From Todiramphus chloris collaris (Eukaryota; Chordata; Aves; Coraciiformes; Alcedinidae), in contig JANVCC010000270.1 of NCBI GenBank assembly GCA_025345505.1, positions 5,695,748 to 5,759,747 of the forward strand: 64,000 nucleotides of DNA. The letters are read 5' to 3'. Positions 60,801 through 64,000 of the stretch are shown here, one piece after another; positions within the stretch are counted from its first letter, which is position 1, and the number at the start of each line of letters is the position of its first letter. Below the pieces are notes generated by a model. That model ran no database searches and had not been told where the DNA came from. It saw only the letters and a list, made by a program, of their open reading frames with translations. The position numbers and the translations under genes were made by a program.

Positions 60801-61012
60801 TTTCTCTTTTGCCTGAAGTTGATTTTACTGGTTTGGTCCCCTTGACCATCATCAGCACACTCTGCAGGGACTAGCAGCATGTCACTGCGATCGTGCTGGC
60901 TCACCTGGCTCACCAGGGCTTTGGGAGCTGAACACTGAAATACATAAAGCAGCGTCTGCTCTCTTGCTTGGGCAATAAATCTATTACTTCATTATTGCTG
61001 TTGGGAAACTCG

Positions 61013-61075
61013 GAGCCAAATTCTTTGCTGGCAAAACATTGACTTCGGTGGAGTTGGGCCAGCAAAGAGTTTAGC
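61013..61075. repeat. Palindromic MITE-like remnant
   Basis: aaattctttgctggc at 61018-61032 and gccagcaaagagttt at 61058-61072 form inverted arms that match at 14 of 15 positions around a 25-nt centre, which contains 'cattgacttcggtggagttg'. The centre word is typical of the same palindromic sauropsid repeat glimpsed at 19667 and 52169. This is the best-preserved of the three traces. Confidence 0.6.
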
Positions 61076-62411
61076 ATCCTGTTTTTGTTCCAATTTGTAG
61101 AGTGCGCTCAGCCTCATTGTTGTTGTTGTTTTGCTTTTTAGCCGTTTTAATTTAAAATAATTATGTTTTGTGGGTTGGTTGGGGTTTTTTTGTTTTTTTT
61201 TTCTTTTGTCATTTCTTCTTCATACATCACACAGTTTGTAGCAGTCGGAAAGAAAAAAAATAATGCTATTGCTGCATAGCCCCTGCTTTGGTCAGGAGGG
61301 GTGGAACTTGAGGAATGGCCCAAAGGTGAGGCTGAGCCTGAGCTGAGTGTGGCTTGGTGTCACCCATCACCCAGGTAAGTGCCAGCAGCTGCCTTCACCC
61401 CGGGGATCCCCTGCAGATGGTTCTGGCAGGAGGCTCTGGGCGCTCAGCTGGGTTTTCCAGTGACACAGCAGCTCCCCAGTAACCCTCAAAGAGTCACAGA
61501 AGTGTAACTTGTGACTTGTCCTGGTGAGTCCGGTTCCTCAGGTATCTGGCATGAAGACACCACGCTGCTCGCTCCAAGGGCTATTATTAACCTGCTCTTT
61601 GTGCAGGGGCTGGCACCAGAGAGCCCCAGCTTGGCTGGGGCCTGTAGCTATTCCTGCAGTATAAATGTTATTTATACAGTGCAATTAAGCTGAGGTTTAA
61701 AGTAAACTGCTGCCAGCACTGGGGTATGTACCCGAGTGAAAGGACGTCTTGTGAGACGTTTTGGAGAACCAAAAGCACGAAGTTTTAAATGCCTCTTAAA
61801 CAAGGAGACAGCCTTCTGGGAGAGTCGAAGCAATCCAAATAGCAAACGATCCGGTTTCAAGAAGCAGCTCTCTCCTGAGCAAACTAATTAAACATGAGTG
61901 CAAGCCAGAGATGGGAACATGGCCACCTTGTCTTGTGTGCTCCCAGCCCGTGGCAGTGCTGCGGGCTCCCCTCTTCCTCATCCTTGCATCCTTAGAGAGA
62001 ACAACTGCCTGGGTTTTAGCACACCAAAGTCAAAGTATCTATGCTCTGTAAATGCATGTAGGGGAACAACAAAAGCAAACGGATGTAAACATCACACCCT
62101 ACTATTTGTGAAGCTCTTGCTTTGTACTGGTGGCTGGATTCCCCCAGGGCTTTCCCCATTTCCCCCCTTTGTCCAAGAAAGGACTCAAAGGAGCAAGTTT
62201 GACCCTGCAAGGTTCTGAGCACCAGCTGAGCTGCTGGCCTTCTCCATCTTCCTGCCTTTTGGAACAAGCAAACAGCTGGAATCCCATGACACAAGCTACA
62301 TGAACTTTTGGAGTATGTTCTAACTGGTGCAGCATTGATTTTACTAGGATCAATAGAAATATTACTTTAGCTTGCAACTGCTAATTTTATCAACGTAAAC
62401 TTAATTTATAG

Positions 62412-62499
62412 TGATGATCACGGTCCTAATGTTGTGTTGCTGCCAACCCTCACAACTGATGCTTTGAGACATCATGTAAACCCAGCCATTAGCAATCAA
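62412..62499 (+). CDS. Candidate internal coding exon, unidentified protein
   Basis: An acceptor (taatttatag, with a weak pyrimidine tract) precedes 88 bases that are open in only one frame: one base completing a codon, then 29 codons including DDHGPNVVLLPTLTTDALRH and HHVNPAISNQ. A strong donor, caa|gtgagt, follows at 62500. The entry phase (one base) matches the exit phase of the candidate exon at 37172-37351 if its donor is at 37352, and the exit is phase 0. The peptide has a globular-looking composition. I do not recognise the family. The weak acceptor tract is the main reason for doubt; a chance 88-bp open segment is possible. Confidence 0.45.
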
Positions 62500-64000
62500 G
62501 TGAGTGCTCCCATTACACGTTATGGATACTGGCTGAAGAACTTTTTAATTGACTTCTTACAATTTATGGCAGATGGTGCAGACTGCGTGCTTCAATTCGG
62601 AATTATTTTTCATGTTTTCTATCTGCTGCTGCTTAGATGCTGGTCTTATACTATATAATGTAACATTGTATGCTTGAAATTGAAAAGCCTGAGCTTGTTT
62701 CACTTGGGAAGGAGATAAACATGAGGGCTCGAGATAAAAGTCAATGAAAGACTGAGCAGCATAGGAAAAGGTGAAAGGGAGCATCTCTTCCCCATCCACT
62801 AAAATAAAAATGCCAAAATGCTCATCAAAATCAAAAGGTGGTAAATTGAGAAGTGGTAAAAGGGTTTTACCTCATAAACAGAATGTGAAAACTTGGTTAA
62901 CAAGAGAAGATCACTAAGGCCAAGAATTCATCAACTTTCAGATAGGGATTGCACATCTATATGCAAAAGACTATCAAGAGAGGGTATACTTAAAGCTAAT
63001 GCTCCCAGGAAGAGATATAAAGCTTTAGGGTCCCGTGACTTAAACTGCTCTCTAACATGCTGGAGTTAGGATGATATCTTCACAGAGGCTTCATGAGACA
63101 ATCAGGGTTTCCTTCTCCCTTTCCACTGAAGGGTCTAGCAAGAGCAATATGGAGAAGAAAAAAAAAAGGAAAAGTCAAATGGTTTTTAGTCCTGGGAGTT
63201 TCTAAGTTTGAGATAAGGTACTGGAATTTCAGATACTCCTCTATTGAAGGAAAGCTAAGAAAAGGTTATTTTATGGGGGATTTCCAGTGCCCCTCTCCAC
63301 AAAGAAACTCTCAGAGGTATCTGTGAAATAGGGTTCTGGAGTTTCACAGAGAACATGGCAGGGAGCCAGTAGGCAAATTGTTGTAATGAACTTGGGATTT
63401 GAAGGTTAGGGGGATGGTAAAATAGTGTCCAGGCTACCGTGGGCTAGAGGCAGTGATGAGGAGTGGACAGAGCAAGGAAAACTTCACTGGGTGGGGTGGA
63501 CAGCAGAATTTCAAGGGGTTTATTTCCCAAATAAATGACAGTGACAAAGTTTCACACCTGTGAGCAGCACTTGGATCACAAAGTGCCTGCACCAGGCTGA
63601 TGGAGATTTTGGGTTGGTTTTAATGATATTTATATATCCATAGATATAAATATATATGTGTTGCTTATCTAGAAAATGTTTCTATTTATATATGCAGAAA
63701 GATCTGTATGTGTATATATATTGTTTATAGGGCATCACTTTTATGATGGATAGTGATCAAAAGGTGGTGCCCAGGCCAGAGGTTTAAAATGGTGCTTAAA
63801 CACAGTTTTGGAAAGCATGCTGTGTCCTGGCTGAGACATATCCATAGCTTTCTCTATGCAAGACATTTGTCAAAGGACAAAGCTCCAAATAAGCCAGTGG
63901 GCTTAAGGTCACAGTATTTTGAAAACCACAGGTGACTTCTGAGTATTTTGTTAACTCTGAAGTCCTGGAGCGGAAGGAGGTCATCTCACATCTGCACATC
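62500..64000. other. Noncoding DNA to the window end
   Basis: No exon or known transposon recognised. An AT-rich stretch with tatata words spans about 63625-63725. If the exon at 62412 is real, this is the start of the next intron. Confidence 0.5.

Larger units (their letters stand above)
56033..62411. other. Noncoding DNA, intron if the flanking exons are real
   Basis: No exon recognised in about 6.4 kb. Contains T26 at 56453-56478, (GT)n at about 57558-57573, a canonical G-quadruplex motif at 57830-57858 followed by purine-rich DNA to about 57985, and a palindromic repeat at 61013-61075. The AT-rich segments 58030-58165 and 59775-60020 are free of simple repeats and look like candidate conserved noncoding DNA, but this is only an impression. 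Confidence 0.5.

Overview
The window is vertebrate nuclear DNA and almost certainly from a bird. Seven fragments of CR1, the dominant avian LINE, are recognisable. Two of them end in the octamer-type tail (attctatg repeats) that marks avian CR1 3' ends. A solo LTR at 1915-2455 is of a type I know from bird genomes, mainly non-chicken lineages; I do not name a species. There are no operons, bacterial genes, rRNA, recognisable tRNA or CRISPR arrays.

Gene content is very low, as in a gene desert or a giant intron. Nearly all ATG- or GTG-initiated reading frames are chance frames or LINE shards. Only two short segments look like spliced coding exons: 37172-37351 and 62412-62499, both on the + strand. 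They are flanked by plausible splice signals and are phase-compatible if the donor at 37352 is used. If both are real and belong to one gene, 37352-62411 is a 25 kb intron. I do not recognise the protein. The first exon has a serious alternative: it could be the tail of a decayed Tigger transposase that lies just upstream.

Layout: 1-1.9 kb is GC-richer anonymous DNA. A solo LTR with a perfect 5-bp target duplication follows at 1.9-2.5 kb. From 2.5 to 18.9 kb the DNA is AT-rich and anonymous, with one very old L3/CR1-type LINE fragment at 7.9-8.2 kb. From 18.9 to 31.9 kb there are four CR1 fragments and a palindromic MITE-like remnant. Near 32.7 kb is a GATAA-rich segment. At 36.1-37.1 kb is a fossil pogo/Tigger DNA transposon carrying a colinear but dead transposase. 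Candidate exon 1 is at 37.2 kb. From 37.4 to 62.4 kb the DNA is conserved-looking and noncoding. It has a 34-bp tandem unit with homeodomain-type motifs at 40.0 kb, three CR1 fragments, a compact hairpin at 48.4 kb and a long imperfect palindrome centred at 55301. Candidate exon 2 is at 62.4 kb.

The strongest unexplained structure is the palindrome at about 55165-55437: a perfect 26-bp inverted core, a 75-nt loop and about 70 nt of eroded but still register-symmetric flank on each side. Nothing in the window supports a working biochemical system. The interest lies in fossil transposons and candidate regulatory DNA, and conservation could not be tested here.
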